64,000 bases of DNA from Deltaproteobacteria bacterium (GCA_020633895.1 JACKCT010000002.1:62001-126000), one strand, 5' to 3'; shown: positions 18,187 through 28,041, counted from the stretch's first letter. Made by a program: numbers and translations. Notes: generated from the sequence alone by a model not told the origin.

Positions 18187-18909
18187 ATGCTTATGGTTTA
18201 TACGACAAGAATGCCGGCCGCGGCCGTCGCGGTATTTCTGATCGTCATTTTGTTCGGAGCCCCCATGACGCACGCCGATCCGCCGCCCCGTCCGAATTTC
18301 ACCACCGAGGAACGGGAACGCCTTAACGAAGGCAAGCCGCTGTTGCGCGAAGAGCGGTATGACGACGCCAAGGGCCAGCGGGCCGGGCAGGGCGTGGGCT
18401 ACATCCACATCAACGCCGCGCCGAAGAAAATCTGGGACGTCATCCTCGATTTCAACCGCTACGCCGAGTTCTACCCCAATCTCAAGGAATCCAAGCTCAC
18501 CGCCCACGAGGAAAATCACTACGACGTCTACTTCGTCCTGAGCGTCATCGGCTTGCTGAAACTGCGTTACAACATCAACCACGAGTACCTCCCCGACCAG
18601 GACCGCATGACCTGGAAGATGGACCAGACGAAGAAAAACGACTTCAAGGAAACCGTCGGCTTCTGGCAGGTCTGGCCCGACGGCGACGGCTCGCTGGTGT
18701 GCTATTCGGTCGTCATCGAGACCGGCCGAGGCGTCCCCAAATGGGCCGAGAACTTCGCCGATTCCCTGGGTCTGACCACCTGGGGCCTGAAGAAGGTGGT
18801 CGTCAGCATGAAGCGGCGCGTGGAAGAGGGCGAAAACTTCAAGGGCGACGGCGACAAACCCGAGGGCGCCGACAAGGCCGCGCCGCCGACGATCCCGCAG
18901 GATTTCTAA
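18187..18909 (+). CDS. exported SRPBCC/START-like protein
   Basis: A 240-residue protein with a signal peptide (cut near THA-DPP) and a helix-grip domain at ~68-215, starting 'GVGYIHINAAPKKIWDVILDFNRYAEFYPNLKES', typical of the polyketide cyclase/COQ10 group of SRPBCC proteins, which bind hydrophobic ligands. Periplasmic location is inferred; it could carry lipids or hydrophobic compounds and lies near two FadL porins. The start could be 18187 or 18193. Divergent from the metallophosphoesterase, convergent with the FadL pair. Confidence 0.75.
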   Translation: MLMVYTTRMPAAAVAVFLIVILFGAPMTHADPPPRPNFTTEERERLNEGKPLLREERYDDAKGQRAGQGVGYIHINAAPKKIWDVILDFNRYAEFYPNLKESKLTAHEENHYDVYFVLSVIGLLKLRYNINHEYLPDQDRMTWKMDQTKKNDFKETVGFWQVWPDGDGSLVCYSVVIETGRGVPKWAENFADSLGLTTWGLKKVVVSMKRRVEEGENFKGDGDKPEGADKAAPPTIPQDF

Positions 18910-18944
18910 ATCCCGCCCATGCCGTCCAGGCGAATTTGGCGCGC

Positions 18945-19061
18945 CTATGGATAACCCCTTTTGGTGAGGGGTCCTCCACAGTCGCTTGTCGGTCGATGAA
19001 TCGTGGCGATTGCGGCGGACGCCCTGTGGGCAAGGCCTCCTCAAAAAGGTCTTGTCCATAG
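18945..19061. repeat. inverted pair of hairpin elements
   Basis: Two related ~37-base units (18945-18981, and 19024-19061 inverted) begin CTATGGA and end CCACAG. Each contains its own imperfect stem-loop. They fill the gap between convergent genes, like a BIME/REP pair, and may terminate both. Confidence 0.6.
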
Positions 19062-19101
19062 GGCGTTATCACAAGGCGCGCGATGGTGGTCCGACCGCCG
19101 C

Positions 19102-20418
19102 CTAGAACTCCATCTTCAGCGAAACGCCGAACGCTCGCACATCGCCGCCCATCTTGTAGTCGCCGACCGGGTCCGTCGGATCCTGGTTTTTGACGGTGCG
19201 TTCCTGGAGCAAGGTGTAGCGCGCGTAGGCGTCCAGCGACCAACGCCACAATTCGCCCAGCGGATCGTCCGCCGCGATGCCCAGCCCGGCGGAGAAGTCG
19301 TGCTTGTCCGAATCGAGCAGATTGAGCGCGTCGTGATTTTGCGGGGCGGGACTGGGTCGATAGCCGTACCCGCCGCGCAGGGCCAAGCGCGTCTTGCCTT
19401 CGTCGATGGGGCGATACTCGCCGCCCAAGGCCAGGGCGACGATGTCGTGAAAGCGTGTGTCGGCGAGCGCCGGTTGGGGCTGGATGGACACCACCTCGCC
19501 GAGCCCGCCGTCGATGTTGATCTTCAGACGCACCGTCGGGTCGTGGTACTCGGACCACTGCTGCCACGACAAGTCCGCGGATGTCGTCAGCGACGGGAGC
19601 GGTTCGTACGCGGCGCCGAACTGCACCGTGCGCGGCGAGAAATGGGAGTAGCTCTGGGCGACCAGGGTGATCTCGGACGCGGACAGCACGTCCGGCTCGC
19701 TGCCTTCGAACACATGCAGATGCGGGATGCGGATGCGGTTGGGCAGATCGAGCTTCACATCCGTTTTTTCCCGATAACACAGCCCCAGACGCAATTCGTC
19801 GACGGGCCGTCCCCACGCACCGAGGATCGGCCGGGCGATGATGCCCAGGTGCGTGTCCAGCGAACCGGACGACGATTCGTCTTCTCGAAGGGTCAGGTCC
19901 ACGCCGCCGGTGTTATCCCCCATCAGGGACAGCGCCGCTCCCAGACCCAGACGATCGTGGATAACGTCGTACCCGCCGCCCACGTCGGCGACCAGCACGT
20001 GGTTGTCGTTCGTGACCATGATGTACTGGGGTTGCTTGCGAGGCAGCATCTGGAAGCGGATGACGTGATCGTCGGGTAGGAAGACGTTGGCGCCGAATGT
20101 CAGGCGGCGGCCGAGAAGGTTCTGGGCCAGCAGGAGGCCGAACTGCACGCCGCTGTTGTCGTCGACGGGCACCTCGCGGCCGTCGAAGTCGAGGTGCATC
20201 GTGGCGCTGATGTACGCGATGTCGATGTTCAGGCCGCCGACCTGGGGTAGCGCTCCGGGGTTGTAGTAAAGCCCCGCGATGTCGTCGCCCAACGCCGTGT
20301 ACGCCCCGCCCATGCCGTTCGCCCGAACGCCCGCGCCGAAAAAATCGAACGGGTTGGCGTGGGCCCGCCCGCTGGTGAGCAACAAGATCGCGAGGATGGC
20401 CGCCGCGCGCGTTCTCAT
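19102..20418 (-). CDS. FadL/OmpP1-type outer-membrane transporter (second of pair)
   Basis: A 438-residue beta-barrel with a signal peptide (MRTRAAAILAILLLTSGRAHA). The N-terminal 'NGMGGAYTALGDDIAGLYYNPGALP' is the FadL/TodX hatch signature, and the protein ends KMEF in barrel style. It would import hydrophobic molecules such as fatty acids or hydrocarbons. The ATG overlaps the stop of the upstream paralogue (ATGA), so the two are translationally coupled. The frame stays open far upstream, but the coupling and signal peptide fix the start. Confidence 0.88.
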   Translation of the reverse strand: MRTRAAAILAILLLTSGRAHANPFDFFGAGVRANGMGGAYTALGDDIAGLYYNPGALPQVGGLNIDIAYISATMHLDFDGREVPVDDNSGVQFGLLLAQNLLGRRLTFGANVFLPDDHVIRFQMLPRKQPQYIMVTNDNHVLVADVGGGYDVIHDRLGLGAALSLMGDNTGGVDLTLREDESSSGSLDTHLGIIARPILGAWGRPVDELRLGLCYREKTDVKLDLPNRIRIPHLHVFEGSEPDVLSASEITLVAQSYSHFSPRTVQFGAAYEPLPSLTTSADLSWQQWSEYHDPTVRLKINIDGGLGEVVSIQPQPALADTRFHDIVALALGGEYRPIDEGKTRLALRGGYGYRPSPAPQNHDALNLLDSDKHDFSAGLGIAADDPLGELWRWSLDAYARYTLLQERTVKNQDPTDPVGDYKMGGDVRAFGVSLKMEF

Positions 20419-21746
20419 CGGCCCAGCCCCTCGAAGTCGAACGACGTGGAATACGCCACCCCCGACGCCCAGATCCCGCCTTTCACGCCGATCTCCGGGT
20501 ATCCCGGATTGGCCGCGTCCACGTTGGTGCCTTTGTGGAAGGTGCGCGGGACGACGTGGTGATATTGAAACGCCAGGTCCAGGGACGATGCCCGGCCGTC
20601 CGTGTCCCGCCAGCCGATGCCGCCGCCCAGCGCCCCGACGTGGCGGTCGGAATCCAGATAGTTCGTCGCGCCCGTCTGCGCGGGGATCGGCGAAGGCTCG
20701 AATCCATACCCCCCACGCACCCGCAGATCCCATCGGTCGTCACCCGTCGCGATCCACTCGCCGCCCGCGCGCAGGCTGATCGTGTCATGAAAATCCGGGT
20801 CGTAGGTCCGCGAATCCTGAAAAGTCACGGGCAGCACGGGGATCGTGAAATCGGCGTGGAGTTGCAGATTCGGGTCCGGGTACTCGGACCACTCCAGGTA
20901 CAGCGCGTCCACCTCGGCGTGCCATCGCGGACGGTGATAGGACAGCCCGCCGGTCCAGTGGCGCGGGGTGTAGAGGCTCGTCGCCTTGATGCTGACGTTG
21001 AGCGGAATGTCGCCGATGTACGAACTCACCGGGATCTCGTAGGTCGTGGAAAACTCGTCGCGAAATACGAGCGCCAGGCGCAGATCCGGCGCGCCGTCGA
21101 ACCACTCCGCGGGGGAGAGCAGCAGGCCGCCGATGGGCGAAAACGTCGTCGTCAGTTCCTCGCCGACCACCGCGTCGACCTGGCCGTTGGGGTCCACGGT
21201 CGCGTCGATGCGTCCGTTGGTGTTGTCGTAATACTGCGCGCCGCCGCCGATCGCCACGCCGTCCAGGGGCCTGATGGACAACCCGGCGACGACGGCCAGA
21301 CTGCGTCCGGCGTTTTGAAAAAGCAGGTATTGAGGCTGGTCCGGGTAGGGGACCTTGAGGTTGAGCACGGCGCCGTTGGGGAAAAAGAACGAGACGCCGA
21401 AGGCGACGCGATCAGCCAGCGCGTGGCGAAAGGGAATCGGAATGAGCGCGCCCAGGGCCAGGCCGCGAGTGTCGTCCAGCGCCGCGTCGGGCGCGTTCGT
21501 CGTGGTCAGGCGGTCGCCGGAATAGAAATAGCCGAATCCCGCCAACGGGCGACGCAGCAAGGACATCGTCGCCGGATTGACGTACGGCGCGCCCAGGTCC
21601 GGGGCCGAGGCGACCGAGGCGTTACCGGCGGCTTGGGATTTGGGGTCGAGGCCGAAGGTGAACAGTGCGTCAGCCGACGCCAAGCGGACGCAACAAAAAA
21701 CCAGCGCCACCGCCAAGGCGATCGCGATTCCCGCCGGCCGACGCAC
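20415..21746 (-). CDS. FadL/OmpP1-type outer-membrane transporter (first of pair)
   Basis: A 443-residue barrel homologous to the next gene: signal (RRPAGIAIALAVALVFCCVRLASADA), then 'AAGNASVASAPDLGAPYVNPATMSLL', the GNA...D...NPA hatch of FadL proteins, and many amphipathic strands. The GTG at 21746 was chosen because GGGAG lies 5 bases upstream and the signal peptide begins there; a TTG at 21794 is the outer limit. Duplicated, coupled FadL genes may form channels of different specificity. Confidence 0.87.
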   Translation of the reverse strand: MRRPAGIAIALAVALVFCCVRLASADALFTFGLDPKSQAAGNASVASAPDLGAPYVNPATMSLLRRPLAGFGYFYSGDRLTTTNAPDAALDDTRGLALGALIPIPFRHALADRVAFGVSFFFPNGAVLNLKVPYPDQPQYLLFQNAGRSLAVVAGLSIRPLDGVAIGGGAQYYDNTNGRIDATVDPNGQVDAVVGEELTTTFSPIGGLLLSPAEWFDGAPDLRLALVFRDEFSTTYEIPVSSYIGDIPLNVSIKATSLYTPRHWTGGLSYHRPRWHAEVDALYLEWSEYPDPNLQLHADFTIPVLPVTFQDSRTYDPDFHDTISLRAGGEWIATGDDRWDLRVRGGYGFEPSPIPAQTGATNYLDSDRHVGALGGGIGWRDTDGRASSLDLAFQYHHVVPRTFHKGTNVDAANPGYPEIGVKGGIWASGVAYSTSFDFEGLGR

Positions 21747-21920
21747 GCCGACTCCCTGGGCCGATACTTCCGCCGAAGTCAAGAATTCATCCAATTGAAT
21801 AAGACGCGATTATGGGCAAGTCCGACCCCCATGTAAACGGCTGCCGGAGTGCGTTCGGCCCTTGCGTCGACGGCGTTGACGTAGGAAGCTGACGCCCGTC
21901 TTCAAGCGGAGCGAGTCCCG

Positions 21921-23957
21921 ATGAAAAACGCGTTGCACATCGCGTTGAGGGCGATTCTGATCGTCGTGCTGACGTGCGCCGTGGTGTCCTGCGCGTCGGA
22001 TGACGACGACGAAAGCGATGCCTCCGTGCCCGTCGAGCAAGCCGCTCCCGCGTTGAAGCTCGCCGAGGATCTGGCCGCCACCTGGATGCACGACTACGAC
22101 CCGGAGGCGGTCGGATGGAGTTGGGACCAGGCGATTTTGATGCTTGGCATTTGGGATCTTTATGATTTGACGGGGCGCGAGGCTTATCGGGATTACGTCG
22201 CCGCGTGGCTCGATCACCACATCGACGCGGGCTACGCCGTCGCCTCCAACGACGCGGCGCGGGTGGCGTTGCGTGTCTGGCGGGAGACGGGGGCCGCGCG
22301 ACATCGGGCCGTCGTCGACGAGGGACGGGCGTATATTTTCACCCAAGCGCCGCGTCTTCCCGACGGGTCGCTGGCACGCACCGAGTCGGCCGACAACCGG
22401 GAGATGCTCGCCGACAAATTATTCACGAACACCTTCCTGCTCGAACTTGCTGAGACCAATGGCGATGAGGAAGCGGCGCGCGAGGCCGTCTTCCAATTCG
22501 AAAAATTCGCCGAACACCTGCGCGACCCGGAGACGGGTCTCTACCACCACCTCTATCGGGACGACACCGGCAAAGTCCTGCCCGCGGACAACAGCTATTG
22601 GGGGCGGGCGAACGGATGGATCGTGGCCGCGTCGGGCCTCGCGCTGGCGACGATGTCCGACACGGACGACGGGTACGCCGGCATCCGCGAACGCTACGAA
22701 GCGCAGCTCGGCCGCCTGCGAGACTTGATGCATCCGAGCGGTCGGTGGCCGACGATTGTCAACCGCTCGCAAAGTTATTTGGAGACCAGTGTCGGGCCTT
22801 TGATGGCGTTGGGGATCTACCAGGCTCATCGCGTCGGCTTGGCGACCGAGGACGATCTGGCGACGGCGCGGGCGGCGCTGGCGGGGGCCTTGGCCCAGGT
22901 CGTGACCGACCAGCGGGGCGAGACGTTGCTGTTGGGCACCAGCTTCGGCACGGGTCCGGCGGCGTCCTGGCAGGCGTACAACTACATCCTCAATGGCGAG
23001 CAGGTCTCCTACGGCGTGGGGCTGTTGCTGCAAGCCGTCGTCGCCCAGGCGAAGTACGATCCCGAGGCAGTTGCGCGGGACTACGCCGATACGGACGAGA
23101 CGTATATTGCGCCGCCGACCGGCGACGACCCGACCGAGTGGGGATATTTCCATCTGGCGCGAGGCAATTTCCGCGAGGCGTCGGCGTCGTTTGAAGACGC
23201 GTTGTCGCAAAACGGCGCGGACGCGGGCGCGCTTTGGGGCGCGACATTGATCGACGCGTCACGACTGATCTTCGAGGTCGTCGGCGGCCTGGAGCGGGAC
23301 GAAGACCCGGCGGCGATCCTGGCAAGTCTGCTTCCCCGGGCGCGCTCACTCGGTGAGACCATGCGCGAACGCATGGGCGTGATCGAAAGCGACGACGACT
23401 TTTCGCGACGGATGGAGCGCTTCGTCATCACCGAGATGGGCGGCAGCATGGCGATCGGCGCGGTCGAGGTGGACCTGGGCGAGGCCTACCTGTTCGACGC
23501 GCTGGGCCGCCTGCTGGTCGGCGTGGTCGATATCGCCGACGCCATCGGCGCGAAGGCCGCGACGGATTACGCCACGGGGCGACGGCCGTTCGAACACATC
23601 GCCATGGAGAAAACGCTGAACCCGGCGGCGCTCGCATCCGGACTGCGCGAAATCGCGCGGGCACTGGACAAATTGATGCACGGCATTCGCGCCATCGACG
23701 CCGAGACGGATGACCAGTCGGACGATCTGATCCCCGCGAACTTGCTGGCGCTGACCGGGGAGTTCAAAATTCCCGGACTCGTGATGCCGACGCCGGTGGA
23801 CGAAATACTCGCGGGCCTGGGCCTGGACGCGGAGTCGCTTTTCGGCGGCGAGCCCATGCCCCAGGCGCTGCTGGATCGGTTAGGGGCGGTGCGTCGGTTG
23901 GTGTCGGGATTGGCGGATCTGGTCCAGGGAGCGTCGAGTACGGAGGTCGGAGAATGA
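21921..23957 (+). CDS. GH88/GH105-like lipoprotein with long C-terminal extension
   Basis: A 678-residue lipoprotein (signal to VVSC-ASDDDDE). Residues ~40-380 form an (alpha/alpha)6 barrel of the unsaturated glucuronyl/rhamnogalacturonyl hydrolase type: 'GWSWDQAILMLGIWDLYDLTG', 'DNREMLADKLFTNTFLL', and WGRANGWIVAASGLAL, the family signature. Such enzymes hydrolyse unsaturated uronic sugars left by polysaccharide lyases. The last ~290 residues include one TPR-like unit ('WGYFHLARGNFREASASFEDAL') and helical segments not normal for the family. It overlaps the next gene by ATGA. Activity is uncertain because key residues could not be aligned by eye. Confidence 0.7.
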   Translation: MKNALHIALRAILIVVLTCAVVSCASDDDDESDASVPVEQAAPALKLAEDLAATWMHDYDPEAVGWSWDQAILMLGIWDLYDLTGREAYRDYVAAWLDHHIDAGYAVASNDAARVALRVWRETGAARHRAVVDEGRAYIFTQAPRLPDGSLARTESADNREMLADKLFTNTFLLELAETNGDEEAAREAVFQFEKFAEHLRDPETGLYHHLYRDDTGKVLPADNSYWGRANGWIVAASGLALATMSDTDDGYAGIRERYEAQLGRLRDLMHPSGRWPTIVNRSQSYLETSVGPLMALGIYQAHRVGLATEDDLATARAALAGALAQVVTDQRGETLLLGTSFGTGPAASWQAYNYILNGEQVSYGVGLLLQAVVAQAKYDPEAVARDYADTDETYIAPPTGDDPTEWGYFHLARGNFREASASFEDALSQNGADAGALWGATLIDASRLIFEVVGGLERDEDPAAILASLLPRARSLGETMRERMGVIESDDDFSRRMERFVITEMGGSMAIGAVEVDLGEAYLFDALGRLLVGVVDIADAIGAKAATDYATGRRPFEHIAMEKTLNPAALASGLREIARALDKLMHGIRAIDAETDDQSDDLIPANLLALTGEFKIPGLVMPTPVDEILAGLGLDAESLFGGEPMPQALLDRLGAVRRLVSGLADLVQGASSTEVGE

Positions 23958-24835
23958 ACGCAAAGGATGGAGCGATGGGGCTGCGAAGTTGGTGGCTGAT
24001 CGGATCGGCGTCGTTGTTGGTCGTCGCGGGGTGGGCGTGCGCCACGGACGACGCGGATAACGAATCGGCCAAGGACCCCGTCGCGGCCGGCGACTACGGC
24101 GAGCTGGGCGACGACGATGGCAATGACGACGCGGCGGCGACAGACGACGACACCGACGCCGCCGTGGCCTGCGACGATTTCGAGGGAACCGAGCCCGTGT
24201 CCCGCGCGTTGGAGCCGCTGTTCGATGCGGAATATTACGCCGAGCAGAGCAGCCTTTACTTCGACACCATCGACATCGATTCGCCGCTGGACCTGCGTCC
24301 CGAGTATGCGGAACTGGTGGCCCGTTGGGAGTGGCCGCCGTGGTGGAAGCTGACCGCCTACACCCGCGACGCGATCGAAGTCACCGACCGCCTGTTGCGC
24401 ATTCTGTCGCCGTCGACGATCCCCGAGCGGGACTGCCGATTCTTCGCCGAGCAGCCCTTCGGCCGCTGCCACGTGGTGTTTTATTACGACGGCGAGCCGT
24501 GTCCGATCTACGAGGAATTCACGTTCAACAACCAGGGCGAGGTCACGTTCGTCGAGGCGTGGTCGGATATTCCAGGGCTGCTGCCGTACGACGATCCCGA
24601 GGATGCGTGGGCGGAAGGGGAGGACGTGAACCGCTTATCCACGCGCATTCCGGGCTTGGGCAAATCCAGCGGACGCATTGACGTGGACGGGGCGTGCATG
24701 GCGCAGGTGGCGGCCGAGGACGCGGACGTGGCGGACTTCGTGAAACGCGCGCACCGGCCGTGGTTCTACTGGACCGGCGAATACTTCGGCAATCCCGAAT
24801 CCTTCGCCCAAGGCTGCGGTTGGGAAACGCGGTAG
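23954..24835 (+). CDS. acidic lipoprotein coupled to the GH88/105-like gene
   Basis: I do not recognise the domain. The 293-residue protein has a signal (MGLRSWWLIGSASLLVVAGWAC), an acidic Asp/Ala linker (~30-72), and a ~220-residue domain with several cysteines ('CRFFAEQPFGRCHVVFYYDGEPCPIYEEF'). The ATGA overlap with the upstream gene and a GGAGG before 23954 indicate coupled translation and a joint function. 23975 is an alternative start. Confidence 0.68.
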   Translation: MNAKDGAMGLRSWWLIGSASLLVVAGWACATDDADNESAKDPVAAGDYGELGDDDGNDDAAATDDDTDAAVACDDFEGTEPVSRALEPLFDAEYYAEQSSLYFDTIDIDSPLDLRPEYAELVARWEWPPWWKLTAYTRDAIEVTDRLLRILSPSTIPERDCRFFAEQPFGRCHVVFYYDGEPCPIYEEFTFNNQGEVTFVEAWSDIPGLLPYDDPEDAWAEGEDVNRLSTRIPGLGKSSGRIDVDGACMAQVAAEDADVADFVKRAHRPWFYWTGEYFGNPESFAQGCGWETR

Positions 24836-24842
24836 CGCACCG

Positions 24843-26051
24843 CTATTTGGCGGGGATCACCTCTCCGGCCGCGTTGAGCTTCGGCAGTTTGGGAGCCCCG
24901 CTCATCGTGAGTTCGACCTCGTATGCATTCCCGACGGCGTAGTGGGCAAAAACGGCGGGGTCGGAAATCGGCAGCTTATGGCGCAGGTTGCGCTCGTCGG
25001 CGAAGACGACTTCGTAAGCCGCCTCGCGACGCTCCCGTTCCTTCTCGCCCTTGCCCAGATTTTTGTTCAGTGCGATTTCCTCGTCGGTCGGCCAGACGGT
25101 GTCGGTCGTCGTGCCGCGCTTGACCAAAACCCGGTTCGGCTTCCAATCCCAATAGTCCCAGGTGTAGCTCATCGCCGGTACCGAGACATCGCGATAGCGC
25201 GGCTCCTGTTTGGATCGCGCCTCGTCGCAATACTTGGTGACTTCCCGTGTGCGAGCTTCGCTGCAGTAGCGCGTCGAGCAAATCTTGTCGCCGCCGGTGC
25301 AGGTGGCGAAGCCGTTGTCGTTGGACGAGCAATGCTCGGGGGTCGTGTAGCAGTCCTCGCCGCATGGAACGCTCTCGTGATAGGTCTCCGTGCGCGTTCC
25401 GCAAGTAACCTTCACGGTGTAATGGACCGTCTCGTAGTGATCGAGAACCTGCTTGTAGTGATGGTGCTTCTTCCCCGCTGTTTTAACATGGAAGGCGGTC
25501 TTGGGTTTCTGCTCCTCGAAACCGCCGCCGGAAAGCTGCTGCCATAGGTCGACAATGACCTTTTGCTCCCAATGCACGCCCGAAACCGTGACTTCCCCGG
25601 TCGCGGGAAAGAGGAGGCGATAGCCTAGAAAGGCCATGTAAAGGCAGATCGGTGCGAAAATGTAGAACTTCCAGGTTCGCCTTGTCAGCCATCGCCCGAG
25701 CGATTGCAGAGCCCTAAGACCGTCGCCCGCGATGGTCGAACGACCTAGAGCCGGACGACGGTTTCGCGTGTTGTCGTTTGCGGGCGGCTTGGCGCCGCAG
25801 TTCTCGCAGCTCCCGTCCAGGGCGCGCATATTGCTGCCGCAATACTCGCAACGCCAGTCCGCCCCGGCGCGGGCGTGTCGCAACAGATTTTCATCTTGAA
25901 CGGCGGACCGGCGCGATTTGTCGCCCGGCATGTACCAGTCCTTGTGGTCCAGGGGATGTCCGCAGCTCGGGCACTCCTTGTAGCGGCCCAGGATCCCCTG
26001 GCGACCGCAGGCCCGGCAGTCCCACAGCATTTCAATTTGGTAGTCGGACAC
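24843..26051 (-). CDS. zinc-ribbon membrane protein with cysteine-rich outer domain
   Basis: Unrecognised 402-residue protein. The N-terminus carries two zinc ribbons: CRACG...CPSCG (about 12-31) and CEYCG...CENCG (about 69-86). One membrane helix follows at ~127-150 (YIFAPICLYMAFLGYRLLF). The outer domain contains ~11 cysteines between ~218 and 290, tyrosine- and histidine-rich, then a conserved-looking 'YTWDYWDWKPNRVLVKRG' and a folded C-terminus. Zinc ribbons would face the cytoplasm. The outer cysteines suggest disulfides or metal. Divergent from the GH1 gene. Confidence 0.7.
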   Translation of the reverse strand: MSDYQIEMLWDCRACGRQGILGRYKECPSCGHPLDHKDWYMPGDKSRRSAVQDENLLRHARAGADWRCEYCGSNMRALDGSCENCGAKPPANDNTRNRRPALGRSTIAGDGLRALQSLGRWLTRRTWKFYIFAPICLYMAFLGYRLLFPATGEVTVSGVHWEQKVIVDLWQQLSGGGFEEQKPKTAFHVKTAGKKHHHYKQVLDHYETVHYTVKVTCGTRTETYHESVPCGEDCYTTPEHCSSNDNGFATCTGGDKICSTRYCSEARTREVTKYCDEARSKQEPRYRDVSVPAMSYTWDYWDWKPNRVLVKRGTTTDTVWPTDEEIALNKNLGKGEKERERREAAYEVVFADERNLRHKLPISDPAVFAHYAVGNAYEVELTMSGAPKLPKLNAAGEVIPAK

Positions 26052-26239
26052 GGTTCGGCGTTTCCCTCGGGCGCGGTTTGTGGGGATCGGATACGTTTTT
26101 CCTTGCCGATTCTACGCGGCGGTCAACTGGGAGGCTAGATGGAGGCGACGGCGACCTGCGTTCATGGTGCGCTTGCGTTGCGGGCCAATCCGTTCTACGC
26201 AAAAAGCAACTTCGCCACCTTTCGCGCAAGGACATTTCG

Positions 26240-27934
26240 ATGCTTCCCACCCGACGTCTTGATTCGCCGCCCATTCGATTGTGGGTCGCCTTGCTTTTCA
26301 CGCTCGCGTCATCCCTGCTGTTTCTTGCCGTCGGCTGCGGCGACAACGATGACGACGACAGCGACGTCGCGTCGGACGACGACACGACCGACGACGATGC
26401 CGGTAATGACGACGACGATACATCGAGCGATGACGACACGTCGGACGACGATATCGACGTGGCGATGCCGTTTCCCGAAGGCTTTCTTTTCGGATCGGCG
26501 ACCGCCGGTTTTCAGGTGGACATGGGCTGCCCGACGCTCCCCGATGCCCAATGCGTGGATACGCAATCGGACTGGTATCAATTCGTCACGTCGCCGGAAG
26601 TGATCGGCGATTCCCTGGCCCATGTCTCGGGCGAAGATCCGGCGATTTACGGAGCGGGACACTGGGAGCTTTTCGAAAACGACTTCGATCTGGCCGCCAA
26701 TGAACTGCATCACAATGCGTTTCGCATGAGCATCGAATGGAGCCGTATCTTCCCCGAATCAACCGTCGGTGTGGAAGGCTACGACGAGCTGTCCAAGATC
26801 GCCGACGCGAACGCGGTCGAGCACTACCACCAGGTCTTTGCCGCGCTACGCGAGCGCGGTTTGACGCCGTTTGTCACGTTGGATCACTACACCATGCCCG
26901 TCTGGATGCACGACGGCGTCGGTTGCCACATCGACTTCAAGGGATGCACCGAGCGCGGCTGGTTGGACAAGGACAAGGCCGTGCATGAGATCGCGAAGTA
27001 TGCCGGATTTGTCGCGAAGGAATTCGGCGGCGAGGTGGACCTGTGGGCGACGCTCAACGAACCGCTCGCCGTGCTGCTGCCCGGGTATCTGTTGCCCACC
27101 GACGAGCGCAGCAATCCCCCCGCCGTGCTGATGCGGTTCGACGCGTTCAAGCAGGTCATGGCCGCGATGATCGAGGGGCACGCGCGTATGGTCGACGCGG
27201 TGCGTTCGGCCGACGATCAGGATGCGGACGGCGACGACGTGGCCGAGCAGGTGGGCATCGTCTACGCCATGGCCCCGGCGGTCGCGGCGGATCCGGATAA
27301 TCCGGACGATCAGAAGGCGGCGGAAAATCTGTTCTATCTTTGGAATATGGCGTTTCTCAACGCGGTCGCCTTGGGAGAATTCGACGAAGACCTGGACGGC
27401 GTGGCGACATATCGCGACGATCTGGCGGGGCGATTGGATTTCGTCGGGCTCAATTTTTACGCCCGCGTGACCGTCGAGGGGTTTTCCAAATCCGCGCTGC
27501 CGGGCCTGTCGCCGCTACTCACGTTCAACCCCGTCACGCTGGCGTTCGACGAGGTCTATCCGCGCGGCATCTACGAGATGACGCAGATCATCAACGATCA
27601 ACTCGGCGTGCCCGTCATCGTCAGCGAAAACAACGGCCGATCCGCGCCGGATGACGACAACGCGTCCGAGCAGCGCTATCTGGTCGAGCATCTGTCCTGG
27701 CTGTGGAAGGCCATTGAGGACGGCGGCGACGTGCGCGGGTATTTCTATTGGGCGCTGATCGACAACTACGAATGGAACCAGGGCCCGCGGGACTACGGCC
27801 TGTATTCGGTCGATATCTTCGACCCGGATAAACCGCGCACGGCCAAACCCATCGTCGCCGAGTACGCGTCCATCGCCCGGGCGGGGGGCATTCCCGCCGA
27901 GTTGGTCGAGCAATATCCCGTCGAGTTTGAATAA
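26240..27934 (+). CDS. Asp-tethered GH1 beta-glycosidase lipoprotein
   Basis: A 564-residue lipoprotein: signal to AVGC, then ~45 residues rich in Asp/Thr/Ser, then a GH1 TIM barrel starting PFPEGFLFGSATAGFQ. The acid/base is in TLNEPLA. The nucleophile region reads VIVSENNG, an ENNG variant of the usual TENG. 'FRMSIEWSRIFPE' and 'FYWALIDNYEWNQGPRDYGLY' are diagnostic. Predicted to cleave beta-glucosides or beta-galactosides outside the cell; GH1 enzymes are usually cytoplasmic, so surface display is unusual. Start at 26240 is set by AAGGA and the signal peptide, although the frame is open much further upstream. Confidence 0.9.
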   Translation: MLPTRRLDSPPIRLWVALLFTLASSLLFLAVGCGDNDDDDSDVASDDDTTDDDAGNDDDDTSSDDDTSDDDIDVAMPFPEGFLFGSATAGFQVDMGCPTLPDAQCVDTQSDWYQFVTSPEVIGDSLAHVSGEDPAIYGAGHWELFENDFDLAANELHHNAFRMSIEWSRIFPESTVGVEGYDELSKIADANAVEHYHQVFAALRERGLTPFVTLDHYTMPVWMHDGVGCHIDFKGCTERGWLDKDKAVHEIAKYAGFVAKEFGGEVDLWATLNEPLAVLLPGYLLPTDERSNPPAVLMRFDAFKQVMAAMIEGHARMVDAVRSADDQDADGDDVAEQVGIVYAMAPAVAADPDNPDDQKAAENLFYLWNMAFLNAVALGEFDEDLDGVATYRDDLAGRLDFVGLNFYARVTVEGFSKSALPGLSPLLTFNPVTLAFDEVYPRGIYEMTQIINDQLGVPVIVSENNGRSAPDDDNASEQRYLVEHLSWLWKAIEDGGDVRGYFYWALIDNYEWNQGPRDYGLYSVDIFDPDKPRTAKPIVAEYASIARAGGIPAELVEQYPVEFE

Positions 27935-28041
27935 TCGCGGATGGCGCGAGACGTCGATTTTCGTCGCGCGCGTGATCGCCATCCGCTAAGATCGCGTCTC
28001 GGACTCCGCCGACAACGACATCCCGTTTGGAGGGCTTTTCC

